Assembly: GCA_003833135.1 (NCBI GenBank)
Contig: QZLH01000263.1
Location: 47,348-111,347, forward strand
DNA: 64,000 nt
Direction: 5' to 3'
Source: Oehlia diaphana
Taxonomy: Eukaryota; Glomeromycota; Glomeromycetes; Glomerales; Glomeraceae
Under the pieces are notes generated by a model. The model saw only the letters and a program-made list of their open reading frames with translations, searched no databases and was not told the origin of the DNA. Position numbers and translations under genes: made by a program. Below, piece by piece: positions 15,136 to 29,411 of this stretch (the first letter of the stretch is position 1; each line of letters begins with the position of its first letter).

Positions 15136-16801
15136 GTTTTGTATCAAATAGTGGTAACGGGAGTTAAAATAAGACTCCTATATATACAGAAATTTTTTTT
15201 TCGGATTAGGTTAATTTTTTTATATTATGTTTAGTGTACATTAAGGCTGAATTAAAGGTAAAATTATAATAATTTAAATATGGACAAACCGGGGAATAGG
15301 GAGCTAATCCGAAAAATAATTAAAATGTAATATTCAAAACAATAAAATTGAAACGAAGCAAAAAGGGTACATACGAAAAAAAGGAAAAAAAAATATACAA
15401 AATTTTTTTGGTGCTAAAAAAAAAAAAAATTTTTTTTTTAAAGTAAGGATCATAAAAATAGTAAGGAACGGAATGATTTTGAAATAATCACATCATAAAT
15501 ATTTTGAATAAATAAATAAATATATTATATTAATCTTTAAACTTAACTAAATTGGGAATATAAAAAGAAACTAAAAAAAATTTTTTAAATATTCCCACTG
15601 TTATCAACCCCTTATTTGGTACGGGAAAGAAAGTTCACCAAGAAAAAAAATTTCCCTTTTTTTGATGCCAAAAAGTTGTACAAAAATCATAGCCCATAAA
15701 TTGTTAATGAAACTCTAAAATAAAATGAACATAAAAAGGGGTTGTTTAGAGTAACCTCCCCAAAAATACGGCGATGGTTATAGTCCCATTACGTATACCA
15801 ATTTCCACAAACAAGCATAAACAAGCATAAGATCGGGTTTTTTTAAAAAAAATCTTTCTAATTATGGTTTCTTGGGTTCAAAATTTGGTCAGTCGGGTTT
15901 GTGGCTTACTTTAACCAATCAAATTAAGCCACAAAAAAAAAAAATTTATCGGAACAAAGGCTTTAAGGGCTTTTATACACAATTAGCATAATATGCAATA
16001 ATATAAATAATAATTATAAATGCAATACAAATAAAGGAAATTGTGGTTATGATTAAAAATGGTTAATGCTAAGTCGAATTTATTTTAAAATAAAGTTTAA
16101 AATTTATGCGTTCTATCAATGTTTCTATAAAACGATTGTTTATATGAATATATATATATATATATATTTTATATATATGTATATATGTATATGTATATGA
16201 TATATATATATATCTTTGGTAAATCGAAGTTGTAAGAACATGATGATTATATGTTTTAAGAGTGATTTTCTTTTGAAACTTTAGATCGTCTATCGCTGCC
16301 TTAAAAAAATTAGAATCAATCAACCCTGTTGGAAACATGATCTTTTCATAATGATTTCAACATTAGGGTCCATAAAACTTGTTATACAAAATACACAAAA
16401 TATAATTATTTATACCCGAAATACTTTGGTATTCGGCTTATATATTTAAGAAGGAATATATTGTAAGATTTTTTTTTTTTATTTTATATTTTTATTTTAT
16501 TTTTAACCTTGTTTATTAACTGGTTTTTGTAAAAATTAATCCAAAAGACAGGACATGGGAAAAATCTAAAGATGGAGTATATGCAACCATCTTAAATTTC
16601 TTTTTAAGTTTAGTGGGAAGCGGAATGATACGGAGAACCTTTTTTCCATAAATGTGAATGTTATGGGGGCTGAATTTCTAGGTATAACCCAAATAAAAAC
16701 TCTGAATTCATTTTGATTAACTTGGGGAATAATCATATGTCGTTTGCAAAAATAGGAAATAATTTTTTTTATGGATACCGTTTTTTTTTTTTTTTTTTAA
16801 A

Positions 16802-16837
<36 letters not shown>

Positions 16838-19538
16838 TTTATAAAAATTAAAATAATATAATAAACAATAATATAATATATGTATATAATATAATATATA
16901 ATATCTCATTATTTTCGAAAATCATTAACAGAATGTGATATTAATTATTTCACTTGGAAATCATTGATTCCGAATTTATATCATTGACGCTGTGTGAGGC
17001 TTTAACCACAGGAATTGCATGAACACAAAGAAAAAAAAAACTTGTATTCTTGTGCGCCCATAACCCGGAATATAGATTCCAAGAAAGGGAAAATACGGAA
17101 TAATATTAAAACAAGACAATATTTAATGGTTCTGGTTATATGAATAATATAATCTTTTTATCGTTATCATTGCAGATTGCATGTTCCAATCATACATTTA
17201 TTGGCTTTTAAATATCCATATGGTATCTTTCTCATTTGAAAATCAATTATTATATAATTTATCATCGATGATCTTCAACCTTAATTTAGTATAGCTAAAT
17301 TTAATTTGGTCCAATTGCAGTTATCATTAACCATAAAAGAAGATTATTTAATTTTAGGAAACGAGAAAAAATTTTTTCTTTGCATACAAAAATGTAACAA
17401 TAATGCTGGAAAAAAAAAAATCAATGAATGAATTTATATCCGATAATTCTTTTAGGGTTTAATATCTATATATATATATATATTAATAATTAATAATATT
17501 TATATATTTATATATTTTATATTTATATTTATATATTATATAATTATATATATATATATATATATTATATATTATATATTAAAAGCCAAAAAAGATTAGT
17601 TGAATAATTTTAAAATACCGAAAGGAAATATTTTGTTTTTCATCTCTCTTATTGTAACTACCGAATGTAGTTCAATATAAAAATAATTATTATAATGCAT
17701 TTGTTTTATGTGAAAAAAGTGTAAAAGAGATGGATACAATCATACAAAGAATTATTTATCTATATAAAAAAAAAAAAAAAACAAATAATAATAAACAATT
17801 CTCTGCGCCAAAATACATTTAAGAATCTGAGAAATTAATTATTTATGGTGTAACTTTTGAATTCCTGATATACTTTCTTTCATGCAATGAATTTATAGAA
17901 AAATAAAGTTCAAAACAGAAAGAAAAAAGTCTAGAAGAAAAAAAACAAGAAAGAAAAAATGGTAAAAGATTCCAATGATAAGGTGTAAGACAAATAAAAA
18001 TAATAATACTGACGCGCCTTTTTCAAAAGCTTGTTATTGTTTCACGTGACTATGTACCAAAAAAATTGGAGATAATTAACTTGCTTAAATTGGAATACAA
18101 CAAAATTTAAATATAATTTGAATATAAGCGGCATTTCTTTTTAATAATAAAAAGGAATGTCTAACCGATTGTTCCTAAATGTTATATTTTAGTAGTTAGT
18201 TTCAAAGTTCATCCCCTCCCGATCAAAAAAAACATTTGGGGTAGATGGAAGATTAAAGAACTCAAAGGAAATTTTTATATTTAATAAAAAGTCATTAAAC
18301 CATCTTTTTTTTTTGGTGACATAACTTTATTATTAGGGAAAATATTTTCACTATTGTTATTAATAAAGTAATGATTTTATGTTACTTCTTGATCAATTGT
18401 CAAAAATATTTAATTTGATCGGCTTTTCCGAACATATTTAATAAACTCTGATAAAATACAATCCAATATAATATTAATATTATATATACATTTTGTGAAA
18501 TATTCCGTCAGTTAATTTCTAACCTTTGCAAATGATAATTTATAATTTGTAATTTGTAATTTGTGGTGATTGACGTGACAAATATTCATTTCCCCATATC
18601 CCCATTATAACTGAAATCATTATTGATATTAAATTAGGAATTTCAATTATGAAATATTTCCTTCGATTCTTCTAGATCATCAAATTAGCAAATTCCTCAG
18701 GAATAGTTGTTGTTCGATTGTTAATATTGTGTATTTTAATGTTTTCTGATGTATCTTCAACATCATCTTCTGATGAAAGCCCATTTACAAATCATTTAAT
18801 ATATAAAATTAGAAATTCTTCTTTATCTCTTTGAAATTTCTAATATTTTCCTGTCTTAAAATCTACGTAAAACATAAATTGAAGAATCTGGAACTAACTA
18901 CCTTGATATTCTAAAGCTTCGATGCCATGCTCCCATGGTATTAATCACGATGTGTAATGAATGTACCAAAAACAATGTTACTTTTCGTTCCAGAAAATTC
19001 GTGTCTTTAAGTAGTAAGTATACTCCATCAAATAATTATCCTATAAATATATTTAAATATTTTTTTTTTTTTAAAAAAAAAAAAAAAAATCGAATTCTAA
19101 GAAGTCAAGAAGAATAAAATGTTTATGTATTACCATCTTAGCTTCAACATAAAGTCTATTTCATCAATCAATAATATCTCGTACTAGATTCCCACAAAAT
19201 TATGGTATTAATTAACTCAATTGTATATTATTTCAATTTAGCTGACAATTTACATTTTTTGGTTGAATTCGTATAATAGGTTACGCACTTAAAAGAATAT
19301 TACATTCATTTAAGAGTAAGAATGCATTACACGAGCAAACCTTGCAAAAGTTTGGTGGTTTTAGGTGTTAATAAATGAGCAAAAAAAAAATTGTGAACTC
19401 TTTCCTTTTTCATCCAATCAAAACCTTTAAATGGAAGCTTGCTGCGGGCGGCAAAATGTACTAGATCTTTACATCATTTAGCTCATCATTTTAGCTCGTC
19501 ATTTACTTGCGACAACTCTTTTTTTTATATACAAAAAA
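14725..19538. other. Long gene-free region between velvet and MGM101 genes
   Basis: The flanking genes diverge, so both promoters face into these 4.8 kb. The sequence is AT-rich with many homopolymers (a T-run of about 35 near 15100-15134, T-then-A junctions near 15430, 16785-16825 and 19061) and AT dinucleotide runs (16141-16215, 17463-17580). Open stretches such as 16069-16338 (-) and 18935-19117 (+) lack a family match or good codon use. I found no tRNA-like B box. Most likely it is regulatory or untranslated leader sequence of the velvet gene. Confidence 0.5.
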
Positions 19539-20817
19539 ATGTCTTGGTTTATTAAAGGTTCACGCCTCCAAAAATTTGCTTTTTCGAGCATTATTCAACA
19601 AAGAACACGCGTAAATAGACCTCTTGATATTAACTTGGTAAGTTTTTAATAAATATATTATTACTTTTTTTTAAGCGAGAGTTGCTAATGAAAAGTATAT
19701 TGGCTTCAATGAAATAAAGACACGACATAATAATGTTGTGAAAATTCTTATACAACAAAGTCTTTATTCTACAAACTCCTCGCTTTCTCATGAACACGTA
19801 GATAATCCTCCTTTAAAAGGTGAACACGAAAACGCGTCATTATTATCAAATAACTCAAAAAACGAAAGTGATAGCCCTACAAGCTTTGTACCTACGCAAG
19901 AGTTTATTTCTAACGATTTGTTGAATAATGATAATCAGAAAGGACAAGTTCAACCTGATAATAAATTTGAGCAAGATTGGTCCAAATCGTTCTTTGGTTT
20001 ATCTACCAAAGCTTTTCCACAAGAGGCTGCTAATATTCTATTAGCTCCCGTCAACATTGATGATATAGAGTGCAAACCCGGTAAATTCAAATAATTTATC
20101 TCCTGAAATCTCCGTTTTGATGTCTTCCTCATTTGTTTGATTGTCTTCTAATTCTTTTTTTCTATTTATAATAGATGGGATGATTTATTTACCTGAAATT
20201 AAATACCGTCGCATTTTGAATAAAGTATTTGGACCTGGAGGTAAATAGTAATATAATTTAGAATAACCGCTATATAATTATATTTTAAATAAGTTGTATT
20301 CTTATAGGTTGGGGTTTGGCACCTCGTGGCGAGAATTCAGTTAGTCCAAAGAACATTTCACGTGAATATGCACTTGTTTGTAATGGGCGGTATGTTGAGA
20401 CTTGAGATATTTTTGTGCAGTGTGATATATATAATTTTAATTGTTCATCTTATTTTCAGACTTGTATCGGTTTCTCGTGGAGAACAAGAGTATTTTGATC
20501 CTTCTGGATTAGCCACTGCTTCCGAAGGAGCAAAAAGCAATGCTTTAATGAGATGTTGTAAGGATTTGGGTATCGCATCTGAACTTTGGTAAAGTATTTT
20601 TTTTTAAAATTGTATTTTTTTATTAAATTCAACATGATTTATTTGCAATATTAATTATTATTATTATTATTTTAATAGGGACCCTACTTTTATTCGTGAT
20701 TTTAAAAAGAAATATTGCATGGAAGTATTTGTTGAACATGTATTGAATAAAAAAAGGAGAAAGATTTGGATGAGAAAGGATAAAGAAGTTGAATATCCTT
20801 TTGTAAGAGTGAACTGA
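19539..20817 (+). CDS. MGM101: Mitochondrial genome maintenance protein Mgm101
   Basis: Six exons (19539-19637, about 19720-20080, 20175-20240, 20308-20389, 20460-20588, 20679-20817) give about 291 residues. Mgm101 is a Rad52-like single-strand annealing protein of mitochondrial nucleoids needed for mtDNA recombination and maintenance. The N-terminus ([19 protein letters not shown]...) is basic and serine-rich, fitting import. A poorly conserved acidic/serine linker follows, then the conserved core: [97 protein letters not shown] and a basic C-terminus [13 protein letters not shown]. The exon 2 acceptor is ambiguous: 19720 or 19696 both keep phase, while the first AG after the T-run does not. 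The choice changes only eight linker residues. Confidence 0.93.
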
Positions 20818-21135
20818 CTCGAAGATTTTTCCTTTAATTCTCAAATAAATTGTGATTGATTTTAATCCGATCTTTTATTTTCCAATAATAATATTTGTAA
20901 ATTAAAAAAAAAATAAAATAAAATAAGTTTTTTTTTTAAAAAAAAAAAGCTTTTTTATAAAGTTAATATTCTCCGATGATTTCTTTATATACCTTTCTAT
21001 GTCACCATTTGTCAGTGTGTCACACCCTGTGTTCATCTAAATGATCTGATGTTACATGGTAACACAGCCTCTTATCTTTATCTCTGTTTGTATGATTTAG
21101 ATCACTTTCTAACCTCTCGGTTTTTCTCTATCACC

Positions 21136-22957
<1,822 letters not shown>

Positions 22958-23406
22958 ATGTTAATATATTTAAATCTAAATTATTTTTTAATCTAAAAAA
23001 AAATAAAAAATTATATATTTTTTTTTAATATTGTATAACAAATTTAAAGTTTGAATCGAATTGATCATCATGCGTTCAATATTTGTATCGGTACAATTAG
23101 ATTTCGATGAATAAATTGTCTGAAACTTTTTTTTTTTTTTTTATTCCCGAATTTTGCTTTATTGATCCATTGTAAGATATTGTATTGTGTCCGAAGACCG
23201 AAGCAGCAGAAATATGATCGAAGAAATTATTACAAATTCCAACAATTACCGCGGTTTCCACTGTCATCGAGCTTTGAAATATGGCAAGATATCAGCGATC
23301 ACATGAATTTGTTCCTCCACCCAATAAAAATTTTTCCTATAATCAAAACAATTTTATGAAAATTAGTAGGCCAAATTACTTCCGTAGACTCTTGTCAGGA
23401 CTCAAA
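22958..23406. other. Spacer between IDH2 and capping protein gene
   Basis: 449 bases in a tandem (+/+) arrangement hold the IDH2 3' end and the promoter of the capping protein gene. A short open stretch at 23162-23359 has no recognisable content. Nothing else is seen. Confidence 0.45.
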
Positions 23407-24765
23407 ATGGTAGAAAATTAACGTATATGTTATAAATTTTCTGAAATCTTTCTTTTTAATGTAAATTTTCAAATTTTCTTTTTTATCATTGTTGAAACTG
23501 ATTTCAACAGGGTGACCAAATGGATTGTGCTTTAGATCTCATGAGACGCCTCCCTCCTCAAAATACAGAGGATAATCTTTCACAGCTTGTAGATCTTGTC
23601 CCTGGTCTTCAAGATGAACTGTTAAATGCTATTGATCAACCTCTTAAGGTTGCAAAATGCAAAAAAGGGAATAAAGATTATTTAATGTCTACTTTTAACA
23701 GAGATGGTGATTCTTTTCGGTAAGCTAAGCTATTACTAATTGTCCTTTAAATACACAAAGAATTATAAAGCTAAAACTTTTGTCTTATTTCATTGAAACG
23801 CACCTAAACGTAATATTGGTTATTTAAACCGACATTAAACTACTTTCTTTCTCTATTTGATATAAAATAATCTCTTCTCCCTTTAGTTCTCCTTGGTCAA
23901 ACGAGTATGATCCTCCAATAAATGATGGAATATTCCCTTCTCCAAAAATTCGCAAATTGGAGGTATCCGCCAATGAGGCTTTTGATACATATCGTGAGAT
24001 GTGTGTAATATGATTTTCTTTCCCCTCTAAAAAGAAATCTAATAGCTATTATTAAATTTTATATTATTTGTTTTAAAGGTATTATGAGGGAGGTACTTCT
24101 TCAGTATATTTTTGGGACAATGACCAAGAACAAGAACTAATTCAAAGTAAACTTCAATCCGGATTTTCTGGCGCGGTTTTATTTAAAAAAGGTAAAAAAT
24201 TTATATGATGTAATTATTCATAAACTTTTTAATAATAACGGTTGACTTTTTTTTTTTAGTTGGTGATGGTAGTCGTAGGATGAAGGGAGCATGGGATTCA
24301 ATTCATGTATTCAAAGCAAATGAACGAGGTCGTAATGCACATTATAAATTAACATCTACTGTTATGTTATACACCATTACAAGCAAACCTGAACTCGGAA
24401 ATATGAATTTATCTGGGAGTATGACGAGACAGGTAAATTTAAATATATATATATATATAAAGTTATAGTATTTTTCACTGGATGGATTTTGCTTATATTT
24501 ATTAAAAAAAAATTATTTACGATGGATAAATAAATAGTTCGAAGCCGATTATCCAATCGATGATCCTTCAGCTCACATAGCCAATATTGGACGTATGGTT
24601 GAGGATATTGAACTTAAAATGCGTAATTTACTTCAAGAAGTTTATTTCGGCAAGACGAAAGATATTGTAAATGATTTACGATCGATCAAATCGCTTGTCG
24701 AATCTCAAAAACAGGCAGATATTCAAAAAGAATTGTTGGGAAAGTTAATGGAACGAAAATCATAA
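23407..24765 (+). CDS. CAP2: F-actin capping protein subunit beta (CapZ beta)
   Basis: Six exons give about 279 residues: 23407-23409 (only the ATG), 23511-23719, 23887-24000, 24079-24191, 24260-24432 and 24538-24765. The protein pairs with the alpha subunit to cap actin filament barbed ends. Family motifs run the full length: [128 protein letters not shown], and [14 protein letters not shown]. The start needs care: exon 2 begins GGTGACCAAATGG, giving [10 protein letters not shown] when joined to an upstream lone ATG followed by GTAGAA. That mirrors the MSDQ-LDCALD start of animal CapZ beta. Starting at the internal ATG (23520) would lose only four residues. Confidence 0.95.
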
Positions 24766-25778
24766 TGAAATTTTAATGAATTTTTGTAACAAAAACTTTT
24801 TATAATTTTCCCTTTGCAGTAATCTTAAAACTTGTAAATCTATTATTTAATAAATTTATTTAGGAATCTTTGAAAAAAATTTAATTTAAAATCTCACAAA
24901 CTTGGGCTAATACCTTGATAGATAAAGTATGGCGGCTATTTCTTCTGTTTTTGCTTTAGTAACTTTAGTAACCCGATGTTCGATTTACATCTTCTATTAT
25001 AGGAATGCAATTGTTATCTTAAATTGGTAAGTAATTAAAGTAATTGAATAATTTTTGTGGCTATGTTGCTAAGCAATAATCATATAAGGGGTATTTTAAT
25101 TATTATCTTTATAGAGTTTGTGGATAATATTTAATTTTTTTGTCTACAAATAATTGGCTCTTTTTTCGAAATTTTCACACGAAAATCATATATGTCTTTG
25201 GTAATAATTTTATATTATTATAATAAAAAAAAAAAAATACATTATTATTAATTTATCTTGGCAGTTATTTGATATTTATTGTATTAGAAATATTTCTAAC
25301 CTGTCTAACCAGTGAAAAAAAAATAATAAATTAAAGTTTTAATAATGGTAAATCGGACACGACATTTAAACGTAAAATACGCAATACAAATAATACAAAT
25401 AAGTCTATAAACTGATTTAATTTGGTCAGAATTATCCTATGTAGACCATGTTTGACTAATACTAAGGATATTATTCTGTTATTGTGGTAATTGTGAACCA
25501 AAAAAATTATCCGTCCTGAGGGGTCAATCAGAAATTAGGCCAATCATGGATTAATAATAAAAGATAAACATTTCATGCAAGTTAGCGCCACAGAACAACT
25601 TTAGCTAATCCTAGCTAAATTTCCTTTTTTTTCTTTACATAAAAAAGCTCCACAAAAACGCATATAGACAATACAAACTACGAAAAAAGGCTACTGCTAC
25701 CAAACTACCAGTCAAAAAACGATAACCATAAACTTAAAAAAAACCTTCTACTTCCTCATTTGAAAGCACGTCACAGAA
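24766..25778. other. AT-rich spacer before the MADS-box gene
   Basis: About 1 kb holds the capping protein 3' end and the MADS-box promoter. A short hydrophobic reading frame starts at an ATG near 24929 (MAAISSVFALVTLVTRCSIY) and runs into a GTAAGT-like site, but I could not find a convincing second exon, so it is not called. No RNA gene or repeat is seen. Confidence 0.4.
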
Positions 25779-27133
25779 ATGAGCAATCTCAGTAGCTCTG
25801 TTTCAGTAAACCAACGAAAACTTAGTAACTCTTCAGGACACCCTGCGGAACCGTTATCTGAACAGACGACTCCACGAAGAGGAAGTAAACGGGACCATGA
25901 CGATGATTTAGACGACGATTCTGGTGACGACGATAGTAAGAGCGAGAAAAAAGCTGGACGTCGCAAGATAAAAATTGAGTATATTGATGATAAAAGTAGA
26001 CGCCATATCACCTTTAGTAAAAGAAAGGCCGGTATAATGAAAAAGGTAATTCGGTTAAATTTTAAGAAAAAAAAAATCGGTATCCATACATATAACTAAC
26101 TACTGTAAAAGAACTTCGGATAATTTGGATTGGTATTTGGGTTATTTTACCCCTATTTTTTTTTTTTGTTTGTTACCACTTTGGCGAAACTTGGCTAGAC
26201 AAATATCGTAATAGGACATATGTACATCCTATTTTGTCTCTATGATTTTTGTAAACCTTGCCCGGTTTATCAATTCGTTCTCCCACGTTTTTCACCAAAT
26301 AATCATTATTAACTGTCACCAATTTCTTATCTAGGCGTATGAACTTAGTACATTGACGGGCACACAAGTTCTTCTTCTCGTCGTATCCGAAACTGGCCTT
26401 GTTTATACCTTTACTACTCCAAAACTTCAACCTCTCGTTACTAAACCTGAGGGAAAGAATTTAATTCAAGCTTGTTTAAATGCTCCTGATGCACCAACTC
26501 AAGAATCAGCTGCTACGGTACGTATAAAATTTTGATCACGATTCGAGTTTAAATCTTTAAAAATGTTTTTTAACAATTTTTTTTTTTTTTTTTTTTTTAT
26601 TAATATAAAATTTTTTTTTTGCATCAAATCTTTCTTTTTTAATATAGCAAGCACGTGCGTCTCAAAGTACTCCAAATTATGGAAATGATAATACTCACAC
26701 AGATGGAAATAATGATAACGTTTATGATCATGATCGAAAGGCAAGTAAAATCAACAACCGTTTTCTTAACTTTATTATATTACAAGATCTCTTGATTAAA
26801 TTTAAATTATTTAATTCATAGCAGCATCAAGCACCTAATAGTGGACAAATATCATCTGCTCAATCTTATGCTCTAGGAATAAATCCATATGCTAATCAAT
26901 ATAGCAACATCCCAAGCAGTATGGCAATGGGTACCGGAGGTCTCGCTCAATCTTACATGTCACCAGCTCAATATCCTCAATACAATCAGCAACATTTGAA
27001 TCAATATGCTACCGCTCAAGGTTCTCCTTACATGCAAAGTCCAGCTGCAGGTTATTGGAATCAAGCTAATACTGGAGGAAATGGAGCCGCAAAAGTTCAA
27101 CAATATTCACCTCAACCTGGTGATAAGAAATGA
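25779..27133 (+). CDS. MCM1: SRF-type MADS-box transcription factor (Mcm1-like)
   Basis: Four exons (25779-26045, 26335-26517, 26648-26740, 26822-27133) give about 284 residues. The MADS domain (about 60-118) reads GRRKIKIEYIDDKSRRHITF, SKRKAGIMKKAYELSTLTGT, QVLLLVVSETGLVYTFTTPK. The IKIEYI and HITFSKRK signatures and TGTQVLLLV mark the SRF/Mcm1 branch rather than MEF2. Such factors bind CArG/P-box sites and control mating, cell-cycle and adhesion genes with partner proteins. An acidic stretch (DDDLDDDSGDDDS) precedes the domain, as in yeast Mcm1 and animal SRF flanks. The C-terminal half is Gln/Asn/Tyr/Pro rich, suggesting an activation region. The third intron starts GCAAGT after CGAAAG; a GT alternative four bases on also keeps frame if a later acceptor is used, so this exon edge is provisional. 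Confidence 0.94.
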
Positions 27134-28206
27134 ATTGAAATGTTAAGCATGACTGAAAAATAGACTAAATATCATATTTTCTTTAAATAATTTTTTGTGA
27201 ATAATATTTTTTTTCCTTTTTCACGTAGAATTTATGACTTCATAATAATTTGCTAACATCTAAAAATTTACCTTTTTTTATCCCGCTCATAAAAAAAAAG
27301 CACCATATCCATTTAAGTTTGAAATTTATCCTGTTTGATATAGGTTAAATTAATGTTATATAATGTGATAAATTTAGTTGTTGATATTTTTTAAGTAAAA
27401 AAAAAAAATCCACAATGATTCTTAATTGGATATGACGAAATCATAAGTGGGAAGTTTTATTTTCTCTCTTTTTTTTTCATTTTGTATATCATTTTCTCTT
27501 TCGATTTCCCCTTTTCCCTTTCTTTCGAAGTTGTTTGCATTAAGTCAATAACTTCGTCTGAGTTGTTAATAAATTTTTACCCCTAGTATATAATTGGACA
27601 TTTTTTTTTTTTTCATTTATATTATTTTATCCTTAACATTAGTTTATTTTCATTATTAACGAAATATTTTTGTTTTTTTTTCTTGAAATGATAATAATTT
27701 TGTTAGTTGTATAGTTATAAAAAATTTTCGGGTCCTTTCTTTCATTTTCATTTTTCCTTTTCATAATTGATAAGGAAAATGATTTTTTTTTTGCAAAATA
27801 AAAATTAAGTATATTTTTACAAATTTACATTTTTTTTTTGTATTATCTAATGACAATCTTATGCTTAAATAATATATATAACTTAAAATGGATGAGATGT
27901 TTGTATTTAGATCTGCTTCGTTTTTAATTACAAATAATAATAACGAATTTGGTAAGAAAAAAATTTCATAGTTCTGAAAAAACAATAATTATTTTATTTG
28001 GTTCATTGATTAACGGAACTAATACTAAAAAGATATTGTCGGGAAATCAGCCTCAAAAAAGCAATTACTGCGGTGCTTAAAAATTCCAAATCTTTCCATT
28101 TACATTTACCACGTTTTTTTTTTTTTGTTTCTCTGCTTCATATTTTTTTAAAAATTCTTTAATCTTTTTCAATTCTCTACCTGTTTACATTTTTTAATCA
28201 TTTAAA
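27134..28206. other. Spacer between MADS-box and SERF-like genes
   Basis: About 1.07 kb in tandem orientation. It contains pyrimidine-rich blocks (27455-27530 and just before 28200), which may be promoter sequence of the SERF-like gene, and many T-runs. No gene, RNA or mobile element is recognisable. Confidence 0.45.
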
Positions 28207-29026
28207 ATGGCTCGTAAGTAATATTTAAGAAGTTGAATGTTACATTCTAGTTAAAATAAATTATTTCTGAACTTAATAATAATAAACTATTTTTTTTATT
28301 TTTATTAAGGTGGAAATCAAAGAGAAAAAGCTCGTGAAAAGAATTTGAAAAAACAATCTAAACAACCAAAGAAAAAAGAAGATGGAAACGCTTTTAAAAA
28401 AAGAGCTGAAAGGTACGTAATAAAAAGATATTATTATAATAGTATATTTTTATTTTTATTTTTGTTTTTATCAACTATTTTTTTAAAAAAAAAAGAAAAA
28501 AGAACTATATTATTTACACATATATATACGTATATGTGTGTATATATATATATATTTATTTTAAAAAACTTATTCTAATTATTCTAATATAAAGAAATTA
28601 ATTTTTAATTAATTTTGTATGTTTAAAAATGATTATTTTATTTTATTTTATTTTATTTTTGGAATGACACTAAGTTTGTTTTTTCATTGATTTTTTTTTG
28701 TTTTATTGTTTTTTTTTTTATCCTTTGAAATTAATTTTTGTGGATTTGTTAAAAAAAAATTATTTAAACGTTTCCAAAAATCAAAATCATTCGAAATTCG
28801 AAATTATGTGATCATTCTCATTAACCTTCTAGTGATGCTGAAATTATGAGACAAAAGCAACAAGTAAGTTAAAAAATGTTTTAAAATGATTTTCTTTTAA
28901 TTTCATTTATAACAAATATTTCATTTTTATTAATAATATTAATAATCTAATCTTTTTCAACAGAAAGCCTTAGAATTGAAAGCATTAGAATCGAAGGCAG
29001 AAAAGGAAGCGAATCAAAATAAATAA
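28207..29026 (+). CDS. SERF/4F5-family small basic protein
   Basis: Four exons (28207-28213, 28310-28412, 28833-28863, 28964-29026) give only 67 residues, and introns make up three quarters of the gene. The N-terminus MARGNQREKAREKNLKKQSK is the diagnostic start of the 4F5/SERF family (small EDRK-rich factors), followed by KKKEDGNAFKKRAESDAEIM and an Ala/Glu/Lys-rich helical tail. Animal SERF proteins are disordered, bind nucleic acid and amyloid intermediates and promote aggregation; the fungal role is unknown. The first exon has only seven bases (ATGGCTC), so the conserved arginine codon is split by the first intron. The family match is clear despite the small size. Confidence 0.9.
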
Positions 29027-29411
29027 TTATGAAATGAGTAAGTATAGTATTCTGTATTCATTAAACATTATTTATTATTATTTTATTTATATTATTTTAT
29101 TTATATTAGGAACTTATGTGATTTTTAAAAATATTCTCTTATTGTAAGATAAAGAAGTTAAAAAAAAGTAGTTTTAGGCAGAAGCAACAAATTTTTCTTT
29201 TGTACAGCTTCAAATGAATTTAAATCATTAATTTTATAGTCCCTTGTTTAAATACAAGAAATATTTATTATTAGTTATTATACAAGAAGTTTTGTTTTAT
29301 TTGTATTATTATTATAAATTAAATAAAATTTTTTTGGTTTCTCCCCAAATACATTAATGATTTAATTGAAACTTCCAAATTTTGAATGAATTAATTAATA
29401 AAAAGTCCTTA
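29027..29411. other. Convergent spacer
   Basis: The SERF-like gene (+) and AP-3 mu (-) end toward each other over 385 bases of AT-rich sequence, which must hold both 3' ends. Nothing else is recognisable. Confidence 0.4.

Noticed and set aside
16069..16338. 89-residue minus-strand frame in the velvet upstream region
   Set aside because: Half of it is AT-repeat translation (Tyr/Ile-rich); the rest has no family resemblance.
14725..19538. Search for tRNA, snRNA or CRISPR-like arrays
   Set aside because: No GGTTCGA-type B box, Sm site with stem or regularly spaced repeats were found here or in other spacers by reading.
24929..25030. Short hydrophobic frame MAAISSVFALVTLVTRCSIY followed by a donor-like GTAAGT
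   Set aside because: No convincing downstream exon within 700 bases and no recognisable product.
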